Assembly (NCBI RefSeq): GCF_012034935.1
Contig: NZ_JAATEN010000022.1
Location: 1-64,000, forward strand
Reading direction: 5' to 3'
DNA: 64,000 nt
From: Streptomyces zingiberis
GTDB taxonomy: Bacteria > Actinomycetota > Actinomycetes > Streptomycetales > Streptomycetaceae
The position numbers and the translations under genes are program-made. The notes beneath the pieces are model-generated. The model saw only the letters and a list, made by a program, of their open reading frames with translations, was not told where the DNA came from and searched no databases. This document shows positions 20,996 to 31,294 of this stretch, in pieces (within the stretch, counting starts at the first letter, position 1; the number at the start of each line of letters is the position of its first letter).

Positions 20996-22048
20996 ATGGC
21001 CAGTCCCCCCGGACCGCCCGAGGAGCCGGAGAGCACCGGCCCCCGGAACACCGAGAGCCCCGCCCCCGAGACCCCCGAGGTCTCCGTGACCCCCGGGAAC
21101 CCGGGCCCGGAGAACGACGGGACCCCGGACACCACCTCCGAGACCTCCGACACCTCCGAGACCTCCGAGACCTCCGAGACCTCCGAGACCCCCGAGACCC
21201 CCGAGAACGGCGACGAGCGGATCCAGGGCGGCCCCACCGCCGTCCTCAAGGGTCAGCCCGGTTTCCGGGAGCCGCCCGAGGACTACGTCAAGGCCGCCAA
21301 GGTGGCCACCGACCACTGGCTGTCCGTGATCGACCGGCACTGGGAGGGCGAGCCGGGCGAGCCCGCGCCCTCCTGGGCCGTGCTGGGGCGCTGGCGCAGC
21401 GACGCGCGCGGCGAGATCGTGGAGTGGGAGGAGAACCCGGACTACCGCCCGTCGCCGGACGCCCACGGCTGGGCCCGGCCGGTCAGCCCCGCGGACGCCG
21501 CCGCCCAGCTCGTCGCCACCGGCTACGGCTCGGAGGAGCTGTTCGCGCTCTGCCTCGCCGACGCCGAGGTGGCCGTCTGCCTCGACGAACAGGGCGGTCT
21601 CTCCGTCACCGAGGCGCCCGACGGCACCCCCGCCGTGCCGGTCTTCCCGCCCTCACCGGAGCTGGACGGGGACCGGCTCCCGCCGCACGAGGTGATGCCC
21701 GTGCCGGCGCTGCTGGAGCGGCTGCCGGAGGGCAAGGAGGTGCTCTTCCTGAGTTCCTCCGCGCCCGTCGGCCAGCTGGTCACGGCGGACGCCCTGCGGG
21801 CGGGCAAGGCCGACCTGGAGCGGTTCGCGGCCGAGGAGGACGGCGACGAGTTCGGCGACGGGGCGGCCGGGTTCGGACCGTCGGAGCAGGACCAGGGAGC
21901 CTCCGGGCTGCTGGACTTCTCCGGCGGTGTCCCGTTCCCCGCCCCGGCGGTGACGGAGAGCGGCCCGCGCGCCGCGGTGGACGGCGGCGGACCCGGGAGC
22001 GCGGCGGAGGGCGAGCGCCCCGCCCCGGGAACGGCGGACGGCACCTGA
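20996..22048 (+). CDS. Type VII secretion system-associated protein (SseB-like), paralog 2
   Basis: A paralog of the preceding gene, also 350 residues, but with its low-complexity part at the N-terminus (residues about 1-80). That part includes a run of SET/PET tripeptides from a 9-bp repeat near 21141-21200. The conserved core follows: TDHWLSVIDRHWEGEPG, SWAVLGRWRSDARGEIVEWE, YRPSPDAHGWARP, ADAAAQLVATGYG, then PAVPVFPPSPEL and VLFLSSSAPVGQLVTADALR. The start ATG at 20996 follows GGAGATTCCCC. The 115-base gap from paralog 1 holds no gene. A duplicated pair beside one giant effector suggests either a heteromeric adaptor or one partner per effector class. That is inference. Confidence 0.8.
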   Translation: MASPPGPPEEPESTGPRNTESPAPETPEVSVTPGNPGPENDGTPDTTSETSDTSETSETSETSETPETPENGDERIQGGPTAVLKGQPGFREPPEDYVKAAKVATDHWLSVIDRHWEGEPGEPAPSWAVLGRWRSDARGEIVEWEENPDYRPSPDAHGWARPVSPADAAAQLVATGYGSEELFALCLADAEVAVCLDEQGGLSVTEAPDGTPAVPVFPPSPELDGDRLPPHEVMPVPALLERLPEGKEVLFLSSSAPVGQLVTADALRAGKADLERFAAEEDGDEFGDGAAGFGPSEQDQGASGLLDFSGGVPFPAPAVTESGPRAAVDGGGPGSAAEGERPAPGTADGT

Positions 22049-22070
22049 CCGTGACCGGCCCGGAAACGGA

Positions 22071-22109
22071 GGACGGCCCCGGCGGAAGGTGATTCCGCCG
22101 GGGCCGTCC
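22071..22109. terminator. Bidirectional rho-independent-type hairpin
   Basis: Perfect 17-bp inverted repeat (22071-22087 with 22093-22109) around a 5-base loop. It sits between the ends of the second T7SS-associated gene (+) and the lectin gene (-). There is no clear T-tract, which is usual in Streptomyces terminators. Confidence 0.85.
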
Positions 22110-22181
22110 GGGCTCTCCGGGCCGTCCGTGGCCGCCGGGAGGCCGGGCCGTGTCACGGACCGGCCGTGGGAGCCGGGGCGG

Positions 22182-23891
22182 TCAGCCCCGAGTGATGATC
22201 CACTCGTGGTTGTTCTGGCTCTCCTGGGTGCAGTGCCAGATGATCAGGTTCTTGTTCGGGTCCCCCGGCTCGTAGGAGTCCAGGCACATGTTGTTGCTGG
22301 CGAGGTTACGGATCCAGTAGCGGCCCTCGGCCCGCTTGTCCAGCCACCAGAGCTGGTTGTCGTTGAGGTTGGCGCCCCAGCACTTGTACTGGACGACCTT
22401 GGTGGCCGGGTCGACACCCCCGTTGCCGGGCAGGTCGAAGCAGAGGCTGTCGATGACGTTGCGGATCTGGAAGAGCGGGGTGCCGCCGGGACCCTTGTCG
22501 TCGAACATCTTCTCGAGGTTCCAGAGCTGGTTGTCCTCGTCGCTGCCGTCGCACCCGGCGTGCTGGATCGGGCCGCCCATCTTCCCGCTGCCCCTGCCGG
22601 GGATGTCCACGCAGGTGCCGTTGGTGTTGTTCTTGATCAGCACCCGGGTCAGCACCGGCGGCAGATCGCTCGGCTTCTTCTTCTTTTTCTTGACGGTGTT
22701 CTTCTCCTCCGCCTCCTTCTCAGGGGTGGCGGACGGCGACGGCGACTCCACCGCGACCGGGGGCGCCACGGGCGGCGGCACCGGCTTCTCCTTCTCCTTC
22801 TCGTCCTCGTCCTTCTTCGACGGCGAGGGAGAGGGCGACGGCGACTCGGCGACGAACTGACCCGCGATCCCGTCGTCCTCCTCCAGGACGGTGCCGGAGC
22901 CGGTGTTGGTGGTCTTCTCCTCGCCGCCCCCGCTCCTGCCGGTGGCCATGATCAGCAGGGGGACGGCGACGAGGATGGCGCCCGCCATCGCCGCGCCGGC
23001 GAGCACGGGCTTGTTGGGACGCCCGGGCAGCGGCTCGGCCAAGGCGGTCGCGCCCTTCCCGGAGTTCGCACCGGCACCGGCCGCCGCCACGGCGACGCCG
23101 CCGCCGTGCCCGTCACCGTCGCCCGTGGCCCGGGCCTGGCGCCGGCGGGCGGCCCAGCCGCGGATGCCGCCGGAGCGCGCGGCGTCGGCCGGCGCCGCGG
23201 CGGTGGCGGCCCCGGCCCCGGCGGTGGCGGCCCCGGCGGTGGCGGCCCCGGCGGTGACGGCCGTCCGGGAGGTGGGAGCGTCACCGGCGTGGATTCCGGC
23301 GGCGGAGTCCCGGGCCGTGTCCGGCGCCGCCTCCGCGTCCGCCGTGGCGTCCACGCCGCCGGCCTTCGCGGTCCCCGCGGCCGGAGTGCCGGAGGCCGCG
23401 CTGTCAGAGGTGCCAGAGGTGCCAGCGGGGTCAGAAGTGTTAGAGGTGTCAGAGGCGCCGGTGCTGCCAGTGGCGCCAGGAGTGCCGGAGGCGCCCGGCT
23501 CGTCCGGGTCCGTCTCCGGTTCGGAGGTGGGGCCGGCGGCCGTGCCACGGCGGGGGGTCACCGCGGACACGGACTTGGTCTCCGCCGGTGCCTCCGCCGG
23601 TGCCTCCGCCGGGGTCCCGGCCTTGGACCCGCCGCTCTCTGTACGGGTCGGCGGAAGCTCCCGCTCCGTACGGGGCTCCGGCTCGGTGCGGGACTCGGCG
23701 GAGTCCTTCCGGCCGGCGAGGCGGGCTTCGACGGTGGCGGCGTCGACCGCGGCGGCGTCCCCGGCGTCCGGGGTGGGGGTCCCCTGGGAGGTGGCCTCCC
23801 CGGCGGCGCCCGGGGCGGGGGCGCCGCCGGCGGCGGCCTGTCCCTCCTCGCGGGCGGAGGCTTCACCGGCTGGCTGATGCCGATCGGACAT
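22182..23891 (-). CDS. Membrane-anchored ricin-type beta-trefoil lectin protein
   Basis: 569 residues. The first 290 are Ala/Gly/Thr/Pro-rich and cytoplasmic-looking. One transmembrane helix (about residues 293-316, VLAGAAMAGAILVAVPLLIM) follows a positively charged PNKP. Then comes a Ser/Pro and Lys/Glu-rich stalk, and a ricin B lectin domain from about residue 412 to the end. Three lectin repeats are visible, with paired Cys and QLW/NHEW motifs (DNQLWNLE, DNQLWWLD, NNHEWIIT). Predicted topology is N-in with the lectin outside. The ATG has a GAGGAGA ribosome site six bases upstream. It probably binds a glycan at the cell surface, but the ligand is unknown. It is convergent with the T7SS-associated genes and lies just downstream of the SARP gene on the same strand. 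Confidence 0.8.
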   Translation of the reverse strand: MSDRHQPAGEASAREEGQAAAGGAPAPGAAGEATSQGTPTPDAGDAAAVDAATVEARLAGRKDSAESRTEPEPRTERELPPTRTESGGSKAGTPAEAPAEAPAETKSVSAVTPRRGTAAGPTSEPETDPDEPGASGTPGATGSTGASDTSNTSDPAGTSGTSDSAASGTPAAGTAKAGGVDATADAEAAPDTARDSAAGIHAGDAPTSRTAVTAGAATAGAATAGAGAATAAAPADAARSGGIRGWAARRRQARATGDGDGHGGGVAVAAAGAGANSGKGATALAEPLPGRPNKPVLAGAAMAGAILVAVPLLIMATGRSGGGEEKTTNTGSGTVLEEDDGIAGQFVAESPSPSPSPSKKDEDEKEKEKPVPPPVAPPVAVESPSPSATPEKEAEEKNTVKKKKKKPSDLPPVLTRVLIKNNTNGTCVDIPGRGSGKMGGPIQHAGCDGSDEDNQLWNLEKMFDDKGPGGTPLFQIRNVIDSLCFDLPGNGGVDPATKVVQYKCWGANLNDNQLWWLDKRAEGRYWIRNLASNNMCLDSYEPGDPNKNLIIWHCTQESQNNHEWIITRG

Positions 23892-23983
23892 GTACTTCTC
23901 CTCGGGTCTCGGACTCGAGTCCGACGGGATGACGGGGCTGACGGGGGGACAGGAGCGGTCGGGGGGCGGTGCCGGGGCCGGGG

Positions 23984-26101
<2,118 letters not shown>

Positions 26102-26147
26102 GGCTCGCCCCACCTCCTGGCGGCACTCGCGGGCGACGCGACTCCCG

Positions 26148-26165
26148 TGCGCACCGCAGTGCGCA
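26148..26165. promoter_or_regulatory. Inverted repeat upstream of the SARP gene
   Basis: TGCGCAC and GTGCGCA arms around a 4-base spacer, 47 bases upstream of the SARP start codon. The position suits an operator or promoter element. No regulator family is recognised, so this is a structural observation only. Confidence 0.4.
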
Positions 26166-26663
26166 AGAGAAACACCTGTCTCAATATCGCCGTGAGGCGG
26201 CAGACTACGGCATGGAGGTTGCCGTGCCGGGCGTGATGTCATCCGGGAGGGACCGGCCCGGATCGTCCCGCGGTCCGGCCCCCGGCGGGACCACCGGGGG
26301 CTCTCTCGGGCGGAACGCCGCGATGGGGGCGCCGCCGGAGGAATCAGGCCCTCCGGAAGCGCCGCCGGCCGCGCCCCGGCCGAGATCCCGAACGTTGCCC
26401 CACCGGTCCCGGGACTCTGCCCGAGGGGGCATCCTTGCGCCGTGGCGCGTGCCCCTGCCGCCCTTCCGCCCGGTGCCCAGCCCGCCTACGGCACCGGGTT
26501 TTCCGCCACCGCCGGCACCCGCGCCGGCCCGGGTCCGCCCGGGCCCGCCCGGCCTCGCGGAGCCGGGCGCGGAGCCCCGCCCCCGTCCGTACCCGGGCCC
26601 GGGCCGTGGTGCCGGCCGGGCCCGCGTCCGGCATCCGCGCCGGACATCCCGCGTGAGGTGCCG
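26166..26663. other. Intergenic region without a supportable gene
   Basis: About 500 bases between the SARP promoter side and the end of the beta-propeller gene. The plus-strand open frame through it (26092-26700) codes a Pro/Arg/Gly-rich low-complexity string with no ribosome site, and I do not accept it. A short hairpin (GTCCGGC at 26626-26632 with GCCGGAC at 26639-26645) lies just downstream of the beta-propeller stop and may terminate that gene. Confidence 0.5.
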
Positions 26664-27866
26664 TCAGCGTCCCACGGGGTCGCCGGCGGCGCCGTCGTGA
26701 CGGGTGCGCAGCACCAGGTGGCCGCCGTGGTGCAGCGGCGTGTCCAGCCGCACCCGCGCCGCCTCCCGGCCCGTGCGCGCGTCGGCGAGGTGCACCTCGC
26801 CGTGGCCGCCGCGGGTGACGGCGACCCAGTCGGACCCCGGTGAGGCGGCCACCGCCCGCCGCTGGACGCCCTCCCAGGGGGTGCCGCCGCGCCGGGGGGC
26901 GCCCTCCATGGCGGGCAGGGGGAGGCGCCGGACGGTGCCGTCGGCGCCCAGCAGGACCAGCTCGTCACCGTCGGGGTGGACGCGGGTGAACGCGGTGTGG
27001 CTCCGGGCGAGGGCCAGCCGGAAGACGAGGCCGGGCCCGAGGTCCGTGCGTGCGGTGCGGCCCGTCGCCAGATCGTGGCGCCAGGCCTGGTTGCTCCACT
27101 CCGGCCACCGCAGGGGATCCGGGGGCCCGCCGCGCAGGGTGGACCACAGCGCCCGCCGCCGGGTGTCGAGCCGCAGGTACCAGCCTCGGGCGGGGGACTC
27201 CCACGGGATCACCGCCCCGGCCACGAGCGTGCCGCCGCTCCGCCGGGCCCGGTGTACCCCGTCGCCCGCGGCGGCGAACACCTCCCCCGGGCCGGGGTCG
27301 CACGCGTCGCCGTGGCCGTCGGGGGGCAGCGGCAGGAGCGTGTCCGGGGGGACCACGGGGCAGCCGGGCGGTGCCGCGAGGAGGCTCGCGAACCGGTGGA
27401 CGGCCAGCGCCCCGGGTTCCCGGTGCCGCAGGACGACCAGCGGATCCCCGCCGTCCAGCACCGTCACCCCCGGCTCGCCGGCGCGCGTACGCACCCGCGC
27501 GGCCTCCCCGGTGGCCAGATCGGCCACCGTCAGCAGGTCCGACCACGGCGCGGTGTTCCCGCCCAGGCCGGTGGTGACCACCAGCCGGCGGCCGGACGGG
27601 TCGCCGGCGAGGTGTTCGGCCGGCACGGCGACCGGCACCGCGCGCTCCACGAGCGTCTCACCGAAGGGGTCGAGCACCAGCAGCTCCCCACGGCGGTCGT
27701 CGACGCAGGCCACCCGCCCCCCGGGCAGGGCCAGGAACCCGGCGTGCTCGGAGAGATGACGGCCGGTGAGGCGTCCGGTGACCGCGCCCTCCGGCACGGT
27801 CACCACGTGGACGGCTCCGGCCACGTGGTCGGAGACGAGCAGGACGGGGGCGGCGGGATCGGGCAT
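26664..27866 (-). CDS. Beta-propeller-like protein divergent from the Zur-box importer operon
   Basis: 400 residues from the ATG at 27866, which has GGAGG five bases upstream. The open frame continues further right but runs antisense through the importer gene and is not coding there. The protein has repeated short strand patterns typical of a beta-propeller (VLLVSDHVAGAVHVV, GRRLVVTTG, DLLTVADLATGE, VHLADARTGREAARV). It has several His-rich spots (HLSEHAG, DGHGDACD, LHHGGH) and no obvious signal peptide. Its start lies 28 bases from the Zur-type box at 27895, so it is probably zinc-regulated with the importer. Some actinobacterial zinc chaperones (AztD) are beta-propellers. A chaperone role is possible but unproven, because AztD is exported and this protein appears not to be. 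Confidence 0.65.
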   Translation of the reverse strand: MPDPAAPVLLVSDHVAGAVHVVTVPEGAVTGRLTGRHLSEHAGFLALPGGRVACVDDRRGELLVLDPFGETLVERAVPVAVPAEHLAGDPSGRRLVVTTGLGGNTAPWSDLLTVADLATGEAARVRTRAGEPGVTVLDGGDPLVVLRHREPGALAVHRFASLLAAPPGCPVVPPDTLLPLPPDGHGDACDPGPGEVFAAAGDGVHRARRSGGTLVAGAVIPWESPARGWYLRLDTRRRALWSTLRGGPPDPLRWPEWSNQAWRHDLATGRTARTDLGPGLVFRLALARSHTAFTRVHPDGDELVLLGADGTVRRLPLPAMEGAPRRGGTPWEGVQRRAVAASPGSDWVAVTRGGHGEVHLADARTGREAARVRLDTPLHHGGHLVLRTRHDGAAGDPVGR

Positions 27867-27894
27867 CGGGCCTCCGGGAACTCGGGCTGGTTGA

Positions 27895-27909
27895 TGAAAA
27901 TGATTATCA
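27895..27909. promoter_or_regulatory. Zur box 1 (divergent promoter region)
   Basis: TGAAAATGATTATCA, a 7-1-7 palindrome identical at 14 of 15 positions to the Streptomyces Zur consensus TGAAAATGATTTTCA. It lies 28 bases from the beta-propeller start (-) and 47 bases from the substrate-binding protein start (+). TATCAT at 27905-27910 could be the -10 of the rightward promoter, so the repressor would cover it. It does not resemble the DmdR/IdeR iron box (TTAGGTTAGGCTCACCTAA). Confidence 0.8.
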
Positions 27910-27956
27910 TGTATCTTCGGTGCGTCGCCGGTATCCGAGGAGAGAAGAGGGCAGCG

Positions 27957-28934
27957 ATGCTGCGCACACCGTCGAGACGCGTCCGCGGCTGGTTCACCGC
28001 GACACTGGTGGGCTGCGCCCTGGCCGGCTGCGGCCCGGCTGCCGGGGAGCGGGCGGGCGGAGGGGCGAAGCCCCCGGCGAGGACGGAGGTGACCGCCGAG
28101 CCGATCGAGGCGGCGACGGAGCTGACCGACACCAAAGGCGTGCGGATCGCCCTGGAGAAACCGCCGGAGCGGATCGTCTGCCTGTTCGCGCTCTGCGACG
28201 ACGCCCTGACCGAACTGGGCATCGTCCCGGTGGCCACCAACAGTGAACTCCTCGCCCACCCGGACTTCCTGGGGAAGGAGAAGGCCGCCGAGGTCGACGT
28301 CATCCCCGGTGGGTTCATCGCCCCGGAGGTGGAGGCGATCCTCTCCCACAAGCCCGATCTCGTGATCGGGCTGGGGGACACCCACGGCAAGCTCGCCCCG
28401 GCGCTGAAGGGCGCCACCACGTTCTGGTCCATGCAGCCCGGGACCTGGCAGGACAGCGTGGGTTACCTGCGCGACCTCGCGGCGCTGACCGGGCGTACCA
28501 CGGAGGGGGAGAAGGCCGAACGGGCCTTCCGCGCCAGGCTCGCCGAGGCCGAGAAGGCCCCGAGCGGCAGGACCGCGCTCGTCATCTACGGCAGCGACGA
28601 GAACTTCGGCGTCGCCACCCCGGAGACCGACGTGACCGCCGGCCTCTTCCCCAGGATCGCCGAGTACCCCTGGAAGTCCCGGGGCGTGGAGGGCGGTTAC
28701 AGCCTTGAGGAGATCCTCGCCAAGGACGTGGACGTGCTCTTCGTCGAGACCATGAGCTTCGGCGACGCGGACGGCAGGCTCTCGGAGAAGCTGGCCGCGA
28801 ACCCCCTCTGGGGCAAGATCCCGGCGGTGCGGAACGGCGCGGTCCACGAGGTGAACTCCGAGGTGTGGGCCAAGGGGCGCGGCACCCGCTCACTGGGCAT
28901 CGTCCTCGACGAGGCCACGGCCGCGCTGCGGTGA
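27957..28934 (+). CDS. FecB/BtuF-type substrate-binding lipoprotein for a metal chelate
   Basis: 325 residues. A signal peptide with lipobox LAGC (lipidated Cys25) anchors it outside the membrane. The body is a class III periplasmic-binding fold: PPERIVCLFALCDDALTELGIVPVA, a PEVEAILSHKPDLVIG segment, then a C-terminal lobe with VDVLFVET and NPLWGKIPAVRNGAVHEV. This class carries siderophores, haem, cobalamin or metal complexes rather than free zinc, which in Streptomyces is normally taken up by ZnuA-type cluster 9 proteins. The ATG at 27957 follows GAGGAGAGAAGAGG. It is first in an operon with two permeases and an ATPase, preceded by Zur box 1. Inferred role: capture of a zinc-loaded peptide product made by the downstream genes. 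Confidence 0.85.
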   Translation: MLRTPSRRVRGWFTATLVGCALAGCGPAAGERAGGGAKPPARTEVTAEPIEAATELTDTKGVRIALEKPPERIVCLFALCDDALTELGIVPVATNSELLAHPDFLGKEKAAEVDVIPGGFIAPEVEAILSHKPDLVIGLGDTHGKLAPALKGATTFWSMQPGTWQDSVGYLRDLAALTGRTTEGEKAERAFRARLAEAEKAPSGRTALVIYGSDENFGVATPETDVTAGLFPRIAEYPWKSRGVEGGYSLEEILAKDVDVLFVETMSFGDADGRLSEKLAANPLWGKIPAVRNGAVHEVNSEVWAKGRGTRSLGIVLDEATAALR

Positions 28935-30211
28935 GCGGCTCCCCTTCCGTGCCCGCTCCGGCGCGCGCGACGGAGCCTGTCCCGGCCGGCCGCGCGCGGG
29001 GAACCCGCCGTCCGCCGCGCGGGGTCCGCGGATGGCAGCCCGTCCTGGTGGCGGTCCTCGCGGCCACCGCCTCGGTCTGCGCCCTGAGTCTCGGCACCCC
29101 TCTCGTCCCGCCGCACCGGCTGGCCGGCGCGGTGCTGGACGGGGACGCCACCCTCGCCGGGATCGTCGTCACCGAACTCCGCCTGCCCCGGCTGGTGCTG
29201 GCCGTGGTCGCGGGTGCCTGTCTGGGTGCGGCCGGGCTGGTGCTCCAGGAGGCGCTGCGCAACCCGCTGGCGGTGCCCGAGATGCTGGGGGTGTCCTCCG
29301 GGGCCGCGCTGGGAGTGGCCGCTCCCCTGGTGCTGGCCGTGTCGCTGCCCGCCGCCGTCCAGCCCCTGCTCGCCGTCGGCGGAGCCGCGCTGGGCGGCGG
29401 GCTGACCCTGCTCGCCGCCGGGCTGGGCCGCAGCCCGTCCGCGGTGCTGCTGACCGGAGCCGCGGTCGCGGCCGCGCTGCAAGCCGCGCTGCTCGTCCTG
29501 ATGGTCATGGCCGACCAGCTCGACCTCCAGCTCATCTACCGCTACCTGCTCGGCTCCCTCTCCGCCCGGACGTGGGACGACGTCACGGGGCTGTGGCCGT
29601 GGCTGCTCGTCGCGGCCCCCGCCCTCGTGCTGTGCGCGCCGGTGCTGTCGGTGCTGCGGCTGGGTGACGAGGACGCCGAGGCGCTGGGCGTGCGGGTCCG
29701 GCGCGCCCGGCTGGCCGCGCTGGCCCTCGCCGTGGTGCTGATCGCCCCGGTGACGGCCGTGTGCGGGCCCGTGGCCTGGGTGGGGTTCCTCGCCCCGCAC
29801 CTGGCCCGCTGGTTCACCCCCGCGGCGGGAGCCGTGCGCCGGCTCCCGTGGTCCGCCGCGTGGGGGGCCGTCGTCGTGGCGGTCGCCGATGTCCCGGCCC
29901 GGTTGGCCCTGGCTCCCGTGGAGACACCGGCCGGTGCCTGGACGGCCCTGCTCGGGGTGCCGGCCGGGGTCGCCCTGATGCGGGCGGGGGGCGGGCGCCG
30001 GGCGGTCCGGCGGGCCCGGGCGGGCTCCGGCGCCGCGCCGGCCGCCGCCGGGTACGGAACCCCGCCCGGCCCCCGGGCGGCGGCCGGCACGGCGCCCTCC
30101 GCCCCCGCCCCCGGGGCGGGTGGCGTTCACCGGGGCGGGCCCACGGGCGGCGGCCCCGCGGGCGCCTCCCGGCCCTCCGCCGCGGCGGCCGGGCCGGAGG
30201 ACGAGCGGTGA
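28931..30211 (+). CDS. FecCD-family ABC permease 1
   Basis: 426 residues starting at the GTG of a GTGA overlap with the preceding stop. The polytopic region carries FecCD hallmarks: ELRLPRLVLAVVAGACLGAAGLVLQEALRNPLAVPEMLGVSSGAALG near the N-terminal third, and GPVAWVGFLAPHLARW later (fragments of the cytoplasmic coupling and pore regions). Eight to ten hydrophobic segments are visible. An unusual Ala/Gly/Pro/Arg-rich tail of about 80 residues follows the last membrane helix and is probably a disordered cytoplasmic end. It pairs with the next permease as a heterodimer for chelate import. Confidence 0.88.
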   Translation: MSGSPSVPAPARATEPVPAGRARGTRRPPRGVRGWQPVLVAVLAATASVCALSLGTPLVPPHRLAGAVLDGDATLAGIVVTELRLPRLVLAVVAGACLGAAGLVLQEALRNPLAVPEMLGVSSGAALGVAAPLVLAVSLPAAVQPLLAVGGAALGGGLTLLAAGLGRSPSAVLLTGAAVAAALQAALLVLMVMADQLDLQLIYRYLLGSLSARTWDDVTGLWPWLLVAAPALVLCAPVLSVLRLGDEDAEALGVRVRRARLAALALAVVLIAPVTAVCGPVAWVGFLAPHLARWFTPAAGAVRRLPWSAAWGAVVVAVADVPARLALAPVETPAGAWTALLGVPAGVALMRAGGGRRAVRRARAGSGAAPAAAGYGTPPGPRAAAGTAPSAPAPGAGGVHRGGPTGGGPAGASRPSAAAAGPEDER

Positions 30212-31215
30212 CCCGGCGTTTCGCGGTGCTCGCGGCCCTGGCCGTGGTCTGCGCGGGGGTGGGACTGGTGGCCGGGCGCGGCATGTCCCCGGTCGTGGCC
30301 TGGGAGGTCCTGGGCGGCGGCGGTGACCCGACGGAGCGTCACATCTTCTTCCAGCTCCGCCTGCCCCGGCTGCTGGTGGCCCTCGGCGCGGGCGCGTGCC
30401 TCGCCGTGGCCGGCCTGGTCCTTCAGTCCGCGCTGCGCAACCCGCTGGCCGGGCCCGAGGTGACGGGGGTGACGCCCGGGGCGGTCCTCGGTGCCGTCAC
30501 CGCGACGGCCCTGGGTCTCGCCGGCTGGGAGTCGCCGGGGACGGTGGTCCTCGCCGCGGTCGCCGGCGGCTGTGCCGGCGCCACCTTGCTGTGGCTGCTC
30601 GCGGGCCGTGGCCGGGGCGATCCCGCGCGGACCGCGGTGCACGGGGTACTGGTGTCGGCCGTGCTCGGCGGGGGCACCGCCATGGTGCTCCTGGTGGAGC
30701 CGGGCGAACTCGGCAGCGTCGTCCAGTGGCTGGTGGGCACCACCGAGGGCCGGGTGTGGCAGCACTGGCAGCTGCTGTGGCCGTGGGCGCTCGCCTGGGG
30801 TGCGGCGGCCTGGCTGCTGGCCGGTCCGCTGACGCTGCTGCGGTGCGGGGACGACACCGCACTCGCCGCCGGTCTCGCCGCCCACCGGGCCCGGGCCCTC
30901 GCCCTGCTGTGCGCGGTCGCGCTGACGGCGGGCGCCGTGGCCGCCGTCGGGGCGCTGGGCTTCGTGGGGCTGCTCGTCCCGCATCTGGCCGTGGCGGTCT
31001 TCGGGGCGGACCTGCGGGTGAGCCTGCCGGGCGCCGCCCTGACGGGTGCGGTCGTGGTGGCCGGGGCGGACGCCGCCGCGCAACTCGCCTCGCGGCTGCT
31101 GGCCGAAGGGCTGGACGCCGGGCGCCTCACGCTGCCCGTCGGGGCCCTCACCGCGTGTCTCGGCGCCGCCCTGCTGCTGGTGGTCGTGCGCCGCACGCCG
31201 GGCCACACGTTCTGA
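30208..31215 (+). CDS. FecCD-family ABC permease 2
   Basis: 335 residues, overlapping permease 1 by a GTGA start/stop. It has the same family signature as its partner (LRLPRLLVALGAGACLAVAGLV, LRNPLAGPEVTGVTPGAVLG) and a late GALGFVGLLVPHLA motif that contacts the ATPase. Length and topology are normal for BtuC/FecD. Together with permease 1 it should form the translocation pore for the substrate delivered by the lipoprotein at 27957. Confidence 0.88.
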   Translation: MTRRFAVLAALAVVCAGVGLVAGRGMSPVVAWEVLGGGGDPTERHIFFQLRLPRLLVALGAGACLAVAGLVLQSALRNPLAGPEVTGVTPGAVLGAVTATALGLAGWESPGTVVLAAVAGGCAGATLLWLLAGRGRGDPARTAVHGVLVSAVLGGGTAMVLLVEPGELGSVVQWLVGTTEGRVWQHWQLLWPWALAWGAAAWLLAGPLTLLRCGDDTALAAGLAAHRARALALLCAVALTAGAVAAVGALGFVGLLVPHLAVAVFGADLRVSLPGAALTGAVVVAGADAAAQLASRLLAEGLDAGRLTLPVGALTACLGAALLLVVVRRTPGHTF

Positions 31216-31294
31216 GACCGCCCGCCGCCCCGGCGGTCCGCCGGCCGGCCCCCGCCGGCCTGACATCCGCCCCGCCGATCCAGGAGAACGGAAC

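Noticed and set aside
6242..21466. A 5,074-codon open frame on the minus strand, antisense to the giant gene
   Set aside because: High third-position GC in the plus-strand gene removes stop codons from this antisense frame. The product is a low-complexity Arg/Gly/Val/Pro string with no domains, and it runs across three real genes.
18658..22092. Plus-strand open frame overlapping the giant's end and both T7SS-associated genes
   Set aside because: Arg/Gly-rich shadow product; the true genes in the other frames have family motifs and ribosome sites.
27895..27909. Reading the box as an iron-regulator (DmdR/IdeR) site
   Set aside because: The actinobacterial iron box has a TTAGGTTAGGCTAACCTAA-like pattern; these sites are the 7-1-7 TGAAAAT type of Zur.
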